From assembly GCA_903970145.1 (NCBI GenBank), contig CAJCHO010000068.1:1-49071 (forward strand): 49,071 bases of DNA. The letters are read 5' to 3'. The position numbers were made by a program, and so were the translations under genes. Position 1 is the stretch's first letter. Each line of letters starts with the position of its first letter. The notes under the pieces were generated by a model. That model did no database searches. It saw nothing but the letters and a program-made list of their open reading frames with translations, and was not told the DNA's origin. Positions 37,963-46,020 of the stretch are shown in pieces. Source of the DNA: Mycobacteriaceae bacterium. Its GTDB lineage: Bacteria > Pseudomonadota > Gammaproteobacteria > Burkholderiales > Burkholderiaceae_D.

Positions 37963-38964
37963 ATGAGCACCATACTGCAGCTGTTTGCCGACAATCGCGA
38001 CGCGCTGTCGCTCACCTGGCTTGCCGCCAAGCCTGCGGGCCCGACCCGTGACAAGGTCATCCCGTGGAACAAGCGCTTCGCGACCCCGGACCTGGTTGGC
38101 TATCTCAATCTGATCCATTCGGCGCGCATCCAGGTGATCGGTCACCAGGAACTGGACTATATGGCGCATTTCTCGGAGAAGCGCCACCGACTGCTGCTGA
38201 CCGAACTGGGTGCGGCGCGTCCACCGGCCGTGTTTGTCGCCGAGGGCCTGACTCCGACCTCGGAGCTACTGCAGGTTTGCGAGGAGGGGCAGATCCCCTT
38301 GATCGGCACGCCCGTCGAGGGTTCGCGATTGATCGAATTGCTGCGCGGCTATCTGCTGCGCAATCTGTCGGAACGCACGACCATGCATGGCGTGCTCATG
38401 GACGTGCTGGGCCTGGGCGTGCTGATTACCGGCGAGTCGGGTCTTGGCAAGAGCGAACTGGCACTTGAGCTGATCTCGCGCGGCCATGGGCTGGTTGCCG
38501 ATGATGTGGTCGAGCTGTCGCGCTCGGGGCCGCATAGCATCGAGGGTCGCTGTCCGAAGCTGCTGGCTAACCTGCTTGAGGTGCGCGGCCTCGGACTGCT
38601 CGATATCAAGGCAATTTTCGGTGAGACGGCGGTGCGTCGCAAAATGCGTCTGCGCCTGATCGTGCACCTGGTGCGACGCTCGACCATGGAGAGCCAGTAC
38701 CAGCGCATGCCACTCGATGTGCTCACCGAGGACGTGCTCGGCATGGCGGTGCGCAAGGTGGTGATTCCGGTCGATATGGGACGCAATATCGCGGTGCTCG
38801 CCGAGGCCGCAGTGCGCAATACGATATTGCAGTTACGCGGCATCGATACCATGCGCGACTTCATGCTGCGTCAGGCCGAAGCGATGCGCGAGGATGACGA
38901 GGACCCGCTCCTGGCCGGCAAGGCGGGGCCAAGCGGCGCCGACGACAGCGGCGCTACCAGTTAG
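37963..38964 (+). CDS. hprK: HPr kinase/phosphorylase
   Basis: HprK phosphorylates and dephosphorylates HPr on a serine. The 333 residues have an N-terminal domain, the Walker A VLITGESGLGKSELALELIS near residue 150, the catalytic region RGHGLVADDVVELSR and the signature LEVRGLGLLDIKAIFGETAV near residue 205. The C-terminal helix ends near DTMRDFMLRQAEAM. As in other beta-proteobacteria it sits between ptsN and rapZ. ptsH and ptsI are not in the window. Eighty bases separate it from ptsN. Confidence 0.96.
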   Translation: MSTILQLFADNRDALSLTWLAAKPAGPTRDKVIPWNKRFATPDLVGYLNLIHSARIQVIGHQELDYMAHFSEKRHRLLLTELGAARPPAVFVAEGLTPTSELLQVCEEGQIPLIGTPVEGSRLIELLRGYLLRNLSERTTMHGVLMDVLGLGVLITGESGLGKSELALELISRGHGLVADDVVELSRSGPHSIEGRCPKLLANLLEVRGLGLLDIKAIFGETAVRRKMRLRLIVHLVRRSTMESQYQRMPLDVLTEDVLGMAVRKVVIPVDMGRNIAVLAEAAVRNTILQLRGIDTMRDFMLRQAEAMREDDEDPLLAGKAGPSGADDSGATS

Positions 38965-39028
38965 GCGCGGTCGGCCCCGATCCCGCTTTGCTATCATCGT
39001 AAGCATCAGCGAACCTGCCTTAAGGCTA

Positions 39029-39910
39029 ATGCGCGTCTTTCTGGTTACCGGAATGTCCGGCTCGGGCAAGTCGATCACCCTGAATGTGCTCGAGGACGCC
39101 GGCTTTGCAGTCGTCGATAATCTTCCCTCGCGATTCCTCGAGGAAATCACCAGCGAACTCGGCGAAAGCGGCCATCCGCTGGTTGCAGTGAGCATCGACG
39201 TTCGCACCGGAATCAGGTCGGTCACGGAGCTGCCGGCACGCATTGGCGAATTGCGTCGCGCCGGTCACACGGTCCAGGTGCTGTTCCTGACCGCCGATAC
39301 GCCGACTCTGGTACAGCGCTACTCCGAGTCGCGGCGCCGCCACCCGCTTTCCGATGATGGCGTCCATCACACGCTCGAGGAATGCATCGAAGAAGAACGG
39401 CGCCAGCTGGCCGTGCTCGACGGTGTCGGTCAGACCATCGACACCAGCCGCCTGCCTTCGCAGACCCTGCGCGCCTGGATCCGAGACTTCGTCGGCGCCG
39501 ACGTGGCCGGTACTACCCTGTTGTTTGAGTCCTTTGCCTTCAAGGATGGGGTGCCGCTCGATGCCGATCTGGTGTTTGACGTGCGCTGCCTGCCGAATCC
39601 ATTTTACGAACCCCTGCTGCGCCCCCTCTCAGGACTCGATGCGCCGGTCGCAAAGTTTCTCGCCGCAAAGGATATTGTCGGGCGCATGGTCACCGACATT
39701 GGCGACTTCGTCGAGCGCTGGCTGCCTTCCTACGTGCAGGACAATCGCAGTTACCTGACGGTAGCCATCGGCTGTACGGGAGGTCAGCACCGCTCGGTCT
39801 ACTGCGTCGAGGAGCTCGGTCGCCGCTTCGCCGATCATTCCACCGTACTGGTTCGCCATCGTGGACTCGATAGCCGTGGTGACGAACTGGCACAACTGGA
39901 CACGAAGTGA
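39029..39910 (+). CDS. rapZ: RNase adapter protein RapZ
   Basis: RapZ is an RNA-binding, nucleotide-binding protein that in E. coli targets the sRNA GlmZ to RNase E and so controls amino-sugar synthesis. The 293 residues have the Walker A VTGMSGSGKSITLNVLEDAG at the N-terminus and the C-terminal IGCTGGQHRSVYCVEELG with conserved His and Arg. ATG 39029 gives the family start MRVFLVTG. The stop TGA overlaps the GTG of the following gene. Confidence 0.95.
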   Translation: MRVFLVTGMSGSGKSITLNVLEDAGFAVVDNLPSRFLEEITSELGESGHPLVAVSIDVRTGIRSVTELPARIGELRRAGHTVQVLFLTADTPTLVQRYSESRRRHPLSDDGVHHTLEECIEEERRQLAVLDGVGQTIDTSRLPSQTLRAWIRDFVGADVAGTTLLFESFAFKDGVPLDADLVFDVRCLPNPFYEPLLRPLSGLDAPVAKFLAAKDIVGRMVTDIGDFVERWLPSYVQDNRSYLTVAIGCTGGQHRSVYCVEELGRRFADHSTVLVRHRGLDSRGDELAQLDTK

Positions 39911-40545
39911 CCCAGATCCGGCCGCAGCACGTGCAGTCCGATCTGCCCCTGTTTCCGTTGCAAACGGTGCTCTTCCCCGCGGGCATTCTGCCCTTGCGGG
40001 TGTTCGAAGCGCGCTACATGGACATGGTGCGTGACTGCATGCGCGAAGGCAGCGAGTTCGGCGTGTGCCTGATAAAAAAGGGCAAGGAAGTGGGCAACAT
40101 CGCCCAGCCCGAGCTGATTGGTTGCCGCGCCACGATCACCGGATGGAACATGGAACAGCTCGGCGTGCTGCAGATCTCCACGATCGGCACGACGCGTTTT
40201 CAGATCGTCGATGTACAGGCGCAGTCCAACGGGCTCCTCAAGGCCAGCGCCGGCGACTTGCCACCCGAGGCGCCACTCGAGATGCCGGCGGAATTCATCG
40301 CCTGCGCGGACCTGTTAAAGCGCATCATCGACCAGATAGCCGCTGGAGAGCGCGACGATAGCGACGCCGCCAAACCTCCGATCGCCGCGCCCTATCGACT
40401 CGACGATGCAAGCTGGGTTGGCAATCGCTTGTGCGAGCTGCTGCCCATCCCGCTGCTGGCCAAACAAAAGCTGATGGAACTGACCGACGCCGCCACCCGA
40501 CTATCAATCGTTCATCAATACCTGCAGCAGCACAAGATCATCTGA
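39907..40545 (+). CDS. Lon N-terminal (LON substrate-binding) domain protein
   Basis: This 212-residue stand-alone LON-SB protein lacks ATPase and protease domains. It starts with GTG overlapping the rapZ stop. Conserved motifs are DLPLFPLQTVLFPAGILPLRV, then YMDMVRDCMREGSEFGVCLI, and a helical C-terminal half (KLMELTDAATRLSIVHQYLQQ). The molecular role of these proteins is not known; substrate recognition by analogy with Lon is inference. Confidence 0.92.
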   Translation: MTQIRPQHVQSDLPLFPLQTVLFPAGILPLRVFEARYMDMVRDCMREGSEFGVCLIKKGKEVGNIAQPELIGCRATITGWNMEQLGVLQISTIGTTRFQIVDVQAQSNGLLKASAGDLPPEAPLEMPAEFIACADLLKRIIDQIAAGERDDSDAAKPPIAAPYRLDDASWVGNRLCELLPIPLLAKQKLMELTDAATRLSIVHQYLQQHKII

Positions 40546-40555
40546 GCAGGTGAGC

Positions 40556-40569
40556 GGCGCTGCAGCGCC
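40556..40569. terminator. Short palindrome between convergent genes, possible terminator stem
   Basis: GGCGCTGCAGCGCC is a perfect 14-base palindrome in the 43-bp gap between the LON-domain gene and the MFS gene, which converge. No T-run follows on either side, so it is a weak terminator candidate at best. Confidence 0.25.
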
Positions 40570-40588
40570 CCACAGATCCGTGAAAGCG

Positions 40589-41878
40589 TCAGCTCGCCAG
40601 GGCCCCGGACTGCGCACGCAGCTTGCGTAAGCGCAGCGGCGCCGACTCCGGGAACATCATCAGGGCAAGCTGACCGAGCGCCGTCGCCCCAACCAGATAC
40701 CAGCACACCGCAAGGTCGCTGCCGGTGATATGGATCAGCCAGGTCACGACAAGCTGGGTCGATCCCCCAAATGCCGCGATCGATCCCGAGTAGACCACTC
40801 CGAAGCCGCTGCCACGAATGGACTTCGGAAGGCTTTCGGCAAGACCCGCATAGAAACAACCCTGGAAGAAGTTCGCCACCCCGTTCAGGACGGTCATACC
40901 GACGATGAGCGCAAACTCGGAGCGCGCTTCGACTATCCAGGCGAAAGTCGGGTATATCAAGAGGAGGAAGGCGAGATTGCCCCAGATGTTGATCGGGCGC
41001 CGCCCGAACCGGTCCGACAGCCATCCACCCAAGAGCACGGTCGGGATGCCCAAGAGATTGCCCCAGGTTTCCGCGAGAAAGCCGGCCCGCGCCGACAAAT
41101 GCAAGGTGGCCTGGGCATAAGTGGCGAGATAGCTAAAGATGTAGGTGCCGATCGTGCCCGAGGCCAGAACCACAAGACCGAGACCGATGACGCGCCAGTT
41201 CGCCTGGGCCTGCTGCAGGCGCGATTGCGCGACGCTGGGCGAATCAGCCCGCTCCTCAGCTGCGTGCAGGGTTTCCGGCAATCGCGTGCGCAGCCACAGA
41301 CCAAATGGCACCGCCAGCGCTCCGACGAGGAAGGCAAGCCGCCAGCCGTAACTATCGAGTGCCTCGGGCGGCAACCAGGTCGTCAGCAACACCCCGACGG
41401 TTCCTCCGGCGATCAGCGCCATGTTTTGACTGGCGCCCTGCCAGGAAACGACGAGCCCGCGTTGCTCGACTGGTGCGGCCTCTAGCAGGAAGGCCGTATT
41501 GGATCCGATCTCACCGCCCAGCGAGAATCCCTGCAGCATGCGACAGATGACTGCGAGTATCGGCGCTGCTATGCCGATCGATTCGTAGCTTGGTATCAAG
41601 GCCATGCCGACGATCGCGCAGCCGATGAGCACAAAACACAAGAGCATCGCCGGTCGACGGCCGGCGCGATCCGCGTAGTTGCCGATGACGAAGGCACCGA
41701 GGGGTCTGGTCACAAAGCCGGCGCCGAAAGTCGCAAGCGACAACATCAGGCTGCCGTAGGCGCTCTGACTCGGAAAGAACGCGTGACCGATCTGGATCGA
41801 GAAGAAGGCGTAGATCAGGAAGTCATAGAATTCGAGCGCATTACCGATCGTCGCTGCCGCAATGTGGCGCCAATTCAT
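40589..41878 (-). CDS. MFS transporter, metabolite:proton symporter (MHS) family
   Basis: This 429-residue membrane protein has 12 predicted helices. The MHS signature loops are GFVTRPLGAFVIGNYADRAG-RRPAML between helices 2 and 3, and RMLQGFSLGGEIGSNTAFLLEAAP near helix 4. Relatives carry citrate, shikimate, alpha-ketoglutarate or betaine; the substrate here is not predictable. It is divergent from the epoxide-hydrolase-like gene with 117 bases between starts. A weak GGGGAA lies upstream of the ATG. Confidence 0.9.
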   Translation of the reverse strand: MNWRHIAAATIGNALEFYDFLIYAFFSIQIGHAFFPSQSAYGSLMLSLATFGAGFVTRPLGAFVIGNYADRAGRRPAMLLCFVLIGCAIVGMALIPSYESIGIAAPILAVICRMLQGFSLGGEIGSNTAFLLEAAPVEQRGLVVSWQGASQNMALIAGGTVGVLLTTWLPPEALDSYGWRLAFLVGALAVPFGLWLRTRLPETLHAAEERADSPSVAQSRLQQAQANWRVIGLGLVVLASGTIGTYIFSYLATYAQATLHLSARAGFLAETWGNLLGIPTVLLGGWLSDRFGRRPINIWGNLAFLLLIYPTFAWIVEARSEFALIVGMTVLNGVANFFQGCFYAGLAESLPKSIRGSGFGVVYSGSIAAFGGSTQLVVTWLIHITGSDLAVCWYLVGATALGQLALMMFPESAPLRLRKLRAQSGALAS

Positions 41879-41995
41879 ATTCGCTTCCCCTATCAGTTTC
41901 TTGCCGAACGCGCATCGCGCGAGATGGCAAGAATCGATCCACGAGCGCGTCCGCTCCCGATGCGCACTCGCGAGCCATCTTATATCATCGCCGGC

Positions 41996-43177
41996 ATGCG
42001 CGAGGACCTTGGTGGGCCATCGATCGGCGACCAGTCGCCAGGCGGCGACTTGCCTCTGGCGCCGGGGCTACGCTCGCGCAGGATCGAGGGCATCAACGGG
42101 CTTTCGCTGCACTACCTCGAGGCCGGATTTGAATCACCGGACCGCCCCTGCCTGTTGCTCTTGCACGGCTTTCCCGAACTCGCCTTTAGCTGGCGCAAGA
42201 TCATGCTGCCACTGGCTGCCGCCGGCTACCACGTGCTCGCACCGGACCAACGCGGCTATGGCCGTACCACGGGATGGGACGATCGCTATGACGGTGACCT
42301 CTCCTCGTTCCGCTTATCCAACCTGGTTTGCGACGCAGTCGAGTTCGTATCCGCGCTCGGTTATCGGTCGATAGCGGCAGTCGTTGGGCATGACTTTGGC
42401 TCACCGGTCGCCGCCTACTGTGCCTTGATGCGAGCGGACGTGTTTGGCTCCGTGGTGCTCATGAGCGCCCCTTTTGCCGGGCCACCCGCGCCCACCCTCA
42501 CCGGAGCCGCTAGCCCCGAGAATCCCCGAGACGCCGCGCGCGAAGAGGCATGCGCGGCACTCGCTAAGCTGACGCCGCCAAGAAAGCATTATCAGCAGTA
42601 CTACCAGACACGGGAAGCGGCTGCCGATCTTGGCGGCACGGTTGATGAGATCCATCAGTTCCTCAGGGCCTATTACCACTACAAGAGTGGTGACTGGAAA
42701 CAGAATCGGCCGCATCCCCTCGCGGGATTCACCGCAAGCGAGCTTGCCCGTATGCCCAGCTACTACGTGATGGATCTTGAGAAGGGCATGCGTGCGAGCG
42801 TCGCGCCGGTGATGCCATCACGGGACGAAGTCGCGCGCTGCCAGTGGCTAACAGAAAGTGAACTCACGGTGTATGCGCGTGAATTCGCCCGGACCGGCTT
42901 TCAGGGTGGTCTGAACTGGTATCGCTGCCTGACAGCTAGCTTTTCCGCCGAACTCGAGTCCTTCGCAGGCCGCACGATTGACGTAGCTGCCTGTTTCATC
43001 GCCGGTGCCAGCGACTGGGGCGTGCACCAGGTGCCCGGTGCGCTGACGGCGATGCAGAGTACCGCCTGTCGCGACTGGCGCGGCTGCCATTTGATTAAGG
43101 GTGCGGGCCACTGGGTGCAGCAGGAAGCGCCCGAGGCGGTGACAACACACCTCATCGACTTTCTGTCGGGACGCTAA
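41996..43177 (+). CDS. Alpha/beta hydrolase of the epoxide hydrolase type
   Basis: This is a 393-residue alpha/beta hydrolase. An oxyanion-type HGFPE lies at residues 57-61, the nucleophile Asp133 is in VVGHDFGSPVAAY, and an acid candidate is in FIAGASDWGVHQVPGAL. The catalytic His is in IKGAGHWVQQEAPEA near the C-terminus. An aspartate nucleophile points to epoxide hydrolase or haloacid-type hydrolases rather than esterases. ATG 41996 is chosen; the frame is open 71 residues upstream into the divergent MFS gene, with no family match there. Substrate unknown; function with the MFS neighbour is possible. Confidence 0.85.
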   Translation: MREDLGGPSIGDQSPGGDLPLAPGLRSRRIEGINGLSLHYLEAGFESPDRPCLLLLHGFPELAFSWRKIMLPLAAAGYHVLAPDQRGYGRTTGWDDRYDGDLSSFRLSNLVCDAVEFVSALGYRSIAAVVGHDFGSPVAAYCALMRADVFGSVVLMSAPFAGPPAPTLTGAASPENPRDAAREEACAALAKLTPPRKHYQQYYQTREAAADLGGTVDEIHQFLRAYYHYKSGDWKQNRPHPLAGFTASELARMPSYYVMDLEKGMRASVAPVMPSRDEVARCQWLTESELTVYAREFARTGFQGGLNWYRCLTASFSAELESFAGRTIDVAACFIAGASDWGVHQVPGALTAMQSTACRDWRGCHLIKGAGHWVQQEAPEAVTTHLIDFLSGR

Positions 43178-43235
43178 AGCCAGGCGGACAGCACAATGCA
43201 GGCGCCCCTAGCGATGGATATAACGGTCCGCTCAC

Positions 43236-44087
43236 TTAACGGGGAGGGATCTCGATGGGCCCCGAGGCAGACGCCGCGTCACCGCGATGCTCGCGCCACT
43301 CGCGGTCTGCCAGATCGAGCGCGCGCGCCAATTCCCCGTCGGCCTTCATCGCGGCCAGCTTCTGGTCGAACTCCGCCAGTCGCGCGCTACACGGTGAAGC
43401 CTTGGACCAGCCCACATAGCTGGAGTCGGTCGCGAGAAAGGGTTTGATCGCGCGGAACTTCGCCTGCAGCCCACTGGCTTCAAGATAAGCTTCGGCCGGA
43501 TAGTAGGGACTGATGAATATGTCGATGCGTCCGGCCGCGAGTTTTTCGAAGTTCTCCCGGATCCCGGGCCCGATATCGACGCCGAGATGTTCGGCGATGA
43601 AATCATCGAGGTCGCCCCCCTGGGCGGTGCCGCGCGTGACTCCGACGCGATAGGCCGCGAGCGCCTCGCGCCCACGCAGGCGAATGCTGCTGTCGGCCAG
43701 CACATAGGCCGCTGAGGGATTCTCAAAGAGAGGAAGCTCCGAAAATCGGAGAAAATCATGACGTTCGGGAGTTGCTTTGAGTTCGGTGATGATGTCGATC
43801 CGTCCCGCTTTGGCGGCCGCCAAGAGGCGCGGAAACGGTCCCGAATAGACCACCCGAAACTTCAGTCCCATCCGTTGCAGGATGCTTGTCACCACGGCCA
43901 CACTGGCGCCGTGCAGGCTTGCTCCGTCATACCAGGCAAACGGCGCGAAATCCGGGTCCGCTGAAACGAGGACCTCTTTGCATCTCGCCCCAGGCGCATT
44001 CGATTCCTGTGCGTGGAGCAGACTCGGCGCAACTACGGTCGCCAAGGCAAGCACCGTGCATCCCAGAGTGAGCGAGCGCCAATTCAT
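43236..44087 (-). CDS. Periplasmic solute-binding protein, family 3
   Basis: This 283-residue protein has a signal peptide (TLGCTVLALATVVAPSLLHAQ) and an SBP family 3 fold. The conserved start is VSADPDFAPFAWYDGASLHG, then IDIITELKATPERHDFLRFS and a C-terminal domain with AAGRIDIFISPYYPAEAY. Such proteins bind amino acids or act as sensor domains. No permease or ATPase gene is adjacent, so it may be an orphan binding protein. It converges with the epoxide-hydrolase-like gene. Confidence 0.85.
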   Translation of the reverse strand: MNWRSLTLGCTVLALATVVAPSLLHAQESNAPGARCKEVLVSADPDFAPFAWYDGASLHGASVAVVTSILQRMGLKFRVVYSGPFPRLLAAAKAGRIDIITELKATPERHDFLRFSELPLFENPSAAYVLADSSIRLRGREALAAYRVGVTRGTAQGGDLDDFIAEHLGVDIGPGIRENFEKLAAGRIDIFISPYYPAEAYLEASGLQAKFRAIKPFLATDSSYVGWSKASPCSARLAEFDQKLAAMKADGELARALDLADREWREHRGDAASASGPIEIPPR

Positions 44088-44299
44088 GGCCGTATGGCGT
44101 AGGCGCGAAGGCTCACCGGAGCATTACGCGCTGCCGCCATCCCGGCAATCCAGTCTCTTGCACTCGTTACCGTGAGGATTCGAGACACCGCTTTCCTGCG
44201 ATTGCGCCACGGTGCGAGGGAGATTGAGTCTCTTGGCACTACAATCCCGCCTGATGACATAGAATGCGTCGCCGCGGACTGACCAATTCGGAGATCCCC

Positions 44300-44908
44300 A
44301 TGAAGTTCCATAAATTCATTCTTGTTACCCTCCTGGCCTGGGCCGCATCGCTCGCCACCTCGCTGGCGCAAACGCCGCCGACGACTCCCCCAGCGCAGGG
44401 CACTTTACCACCGTCGGGCACCAGTCCCGTGTTCCTCGATGTGCCACCGGCCAACAGCGGCCTCCCGTCGCTGCTACCCGGAACACCTGGCAGCAGCTTT
44501 CTGCCTTCGCCCGAGGCGGCAAAGGAGCAGGCGGCGCCGCGTCTGGATCCCAAAACGCTCACCCTCGTAGATGGGGTTGCCCGTGCGTGGCTGCAATCGA
44601 TCGACGTCAGTCATTTCACGGAAGCCTGGAAGAGTTCGTCCAAGGTATTTCAGACACGCCTGAGCCTGCCCGACTGGATCAAGGGCATCTCGTCGCTGCG
44701 CACACCGCTTGGCAAACCGACTGCCGATCGGGTGCTCTCCGGGGTCAAGCCCGCGACCTCCATCCCCGGGGGGCCGGATTCGGAGTACATCTCGCTGAAC
44801 TACACGACCCAGTTCGGCGCGCCACCCAAACCGGCGGCGAGCGAATTCGTGACCGTCATCCTCGACGAAGACGGCACCTGGCGCGTGGTCGGTTACGGAT
44901 TCAAATGA
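44300..44908 (+). CDS. DUF4019-containing secreted protein
   Basis: This 202-residue protein has a signal peptide (LVTLLAWAASLATSLAQTPP), then a proline/serine-rich linker of about 60 residues and a DUF4019 domain (AWLQSIDVSHFTEAWKSSSK; LRTPLGKPTADRVLSGVKPA; VTVILDEDGTWRVVGYGFK). The function of DUF4019 is not known. ATG 44300 gives the signal peptide. Its last 16 bases overlap the end of mutY on the opposite strand. It is divergent from the SBP gene. Confidence 0.88.
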   Translation: MKFHKFILVTLLAWAASLATSLAQTPPTTPPAQGTLPPSGTSPVFLDVPPANSGLPSLLPGTPGSSFLPSPEAAKEQAAPRLDPKTLTLVDGVARAWLQSIDVSHFTEAWKSSSKVFQTRLSLPDWIKGISSLRTPLGKPTADRVLSGVKPATSIPGGPDSEYISLNYTTQFGAPPKPAASEFVTVILDEDGTWRVVGYGFK

Positions 44909-46020
44909 ACCTGAGCGTCTCCCCGGTGCATCGGCGAGGCGCGATAGAGTCCGATCAAAAGGCGCTTGATCGGCGCGGGTAGCGCGGCACCTTGCGCCTG
45001 CGCGAGATCGATCCAGAGTTCCGCGACTTTGGCGCCCCGCTCCTCGTGTATACGGCCTGCCAGATCGATCGCATAGATATCGGCTTCGAGGCGGTAGTGC
45101 GTGAACTCGTGCTCCAGGCTGCGCCAGCGAAGGATCGTGTCGGGCTTCCCATAGTGCCGGGCACACGCGATCGCCTCATCTCTCGCATCAGGCGCATCCC
45201 ATTGCGGTAGTGACCACAGGCCTTCCCATACGCCTGGGCCTACGCGCCTGCGCAAAAGAATCGAGCCGTGGTGATGCAGCACGAGAAGAGTCGCGCGGCG
45301 ACGCGCCTTCGGACGGGTCGACTTTGCGGCCGGGATCTGCGCCGTGAGCCCCTGCGCGTAGGCAGCGCATCCTCGGTTTAGCGGACAGATCGGGCAATCA
45401 GGGTCGCGCGCGCGACACACCAGGGCACCCAGGTCCATCAGGCCCTGCGTGTAGGCCTGCACGCCGGCTCGGGGAACCAGTTCGCTGGCAATCTCCCAGA
45501 GCTTTGTCTGGTTGGCGGAGGCCTCCAGCGGTCCGTCGAGGGCCACCCAGCGCGCCAGCACGCGCTTGACGTTGGCGTCGAGGATGGGAGCGCTGACGCC
45601 AAATCCGAACGCCGCGATGGCACCGGCCGTCGAACGCCCGACTCCGGGCAGCGTTTCAAGCGCGCTCACTTCGCTCGGAAACACCCCCTGAAAGCGGGAC
45701 GCGATGAGGCAGGCGGCGGCATGCAGATTACGCGCCCGACTGTAATAACCCAGCCCGCTCCAGAGTTCCAGGACGCGCTCAAGCGGGGCGGCCGCGAGCT
45801 CGGTGACACTCGGAAACTGCGTCACGAAGCGCTCGAAGTAGGGAATGACCGTCGCCACCTGGGTTTGCTGGAGCATGATCTCCGAGAGCCAGATCCGATA
45901 GGGATCCCGGCTGCGCTGCCAGGGCAGATCGTGGCGTCCGCGATGCTGGTGCCACGTGATGACGGTAGGCGCGAAATCGTCGCGACGCGCCGGATCGAGC
46001 ACGCTCACCGACTCGCTCAA
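44893..46020 (-). CDS. mutY: Adenine DNA glycosylase MutY
   Basis: MutY removes adenine mispaired with 8-oxoguanine. The 375 residues have the catalytic N-terminal domain (WHQHRGRHDLPWQRSRDPYR with IWLSEIMLQQTQV) and a helix-hairpin-helix LPGVGRSTAGAIAAFGFG with the catalytic Asp in APILDANVKRVL. The 4Fe-4S site is C-X6-C-X2-C-X5-C (CRARDPDCPICPLNRGC). A C-terminal NUDIX-like domain (LHHHGSILLRRRV; HEFTHYRLEADIY) follows. It overlaps the dynamin-like gene start region by 4 bases. Confidence 0.97.
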   Translation of the reverse strand: MSESVSVLDPARRDDFAPTVITWHQHRGRHDLPWQRSRDPYRIWLSEIMLQQTQVATVIPYFERFVTQFPSVTELAAAPLERVLELWSGLGYYSRARNLHAAACLIASRFQGVFPSEVSALETLPGVGRSTAGAIAAFGFGVSAPILDANVKRVLARWVALDGPLEASANQTKLWEIASELVPRAGVQAYTQGLMDLGALVCRARDPDCPICPLNRGCAAYAQGLTAQIPAAKSTRPKARRRATLLVLHHHGSILLRRRVGPGVWEGLWSLPQWDAPDARDEAIACARHYGKPDTILRWRSLEHEFTHYRLEADIYAIDLAGRIHEERGAKVAELWIDLAQAQGAALPAPIKRLLIGLYRASPMHRGDAQVHLNP

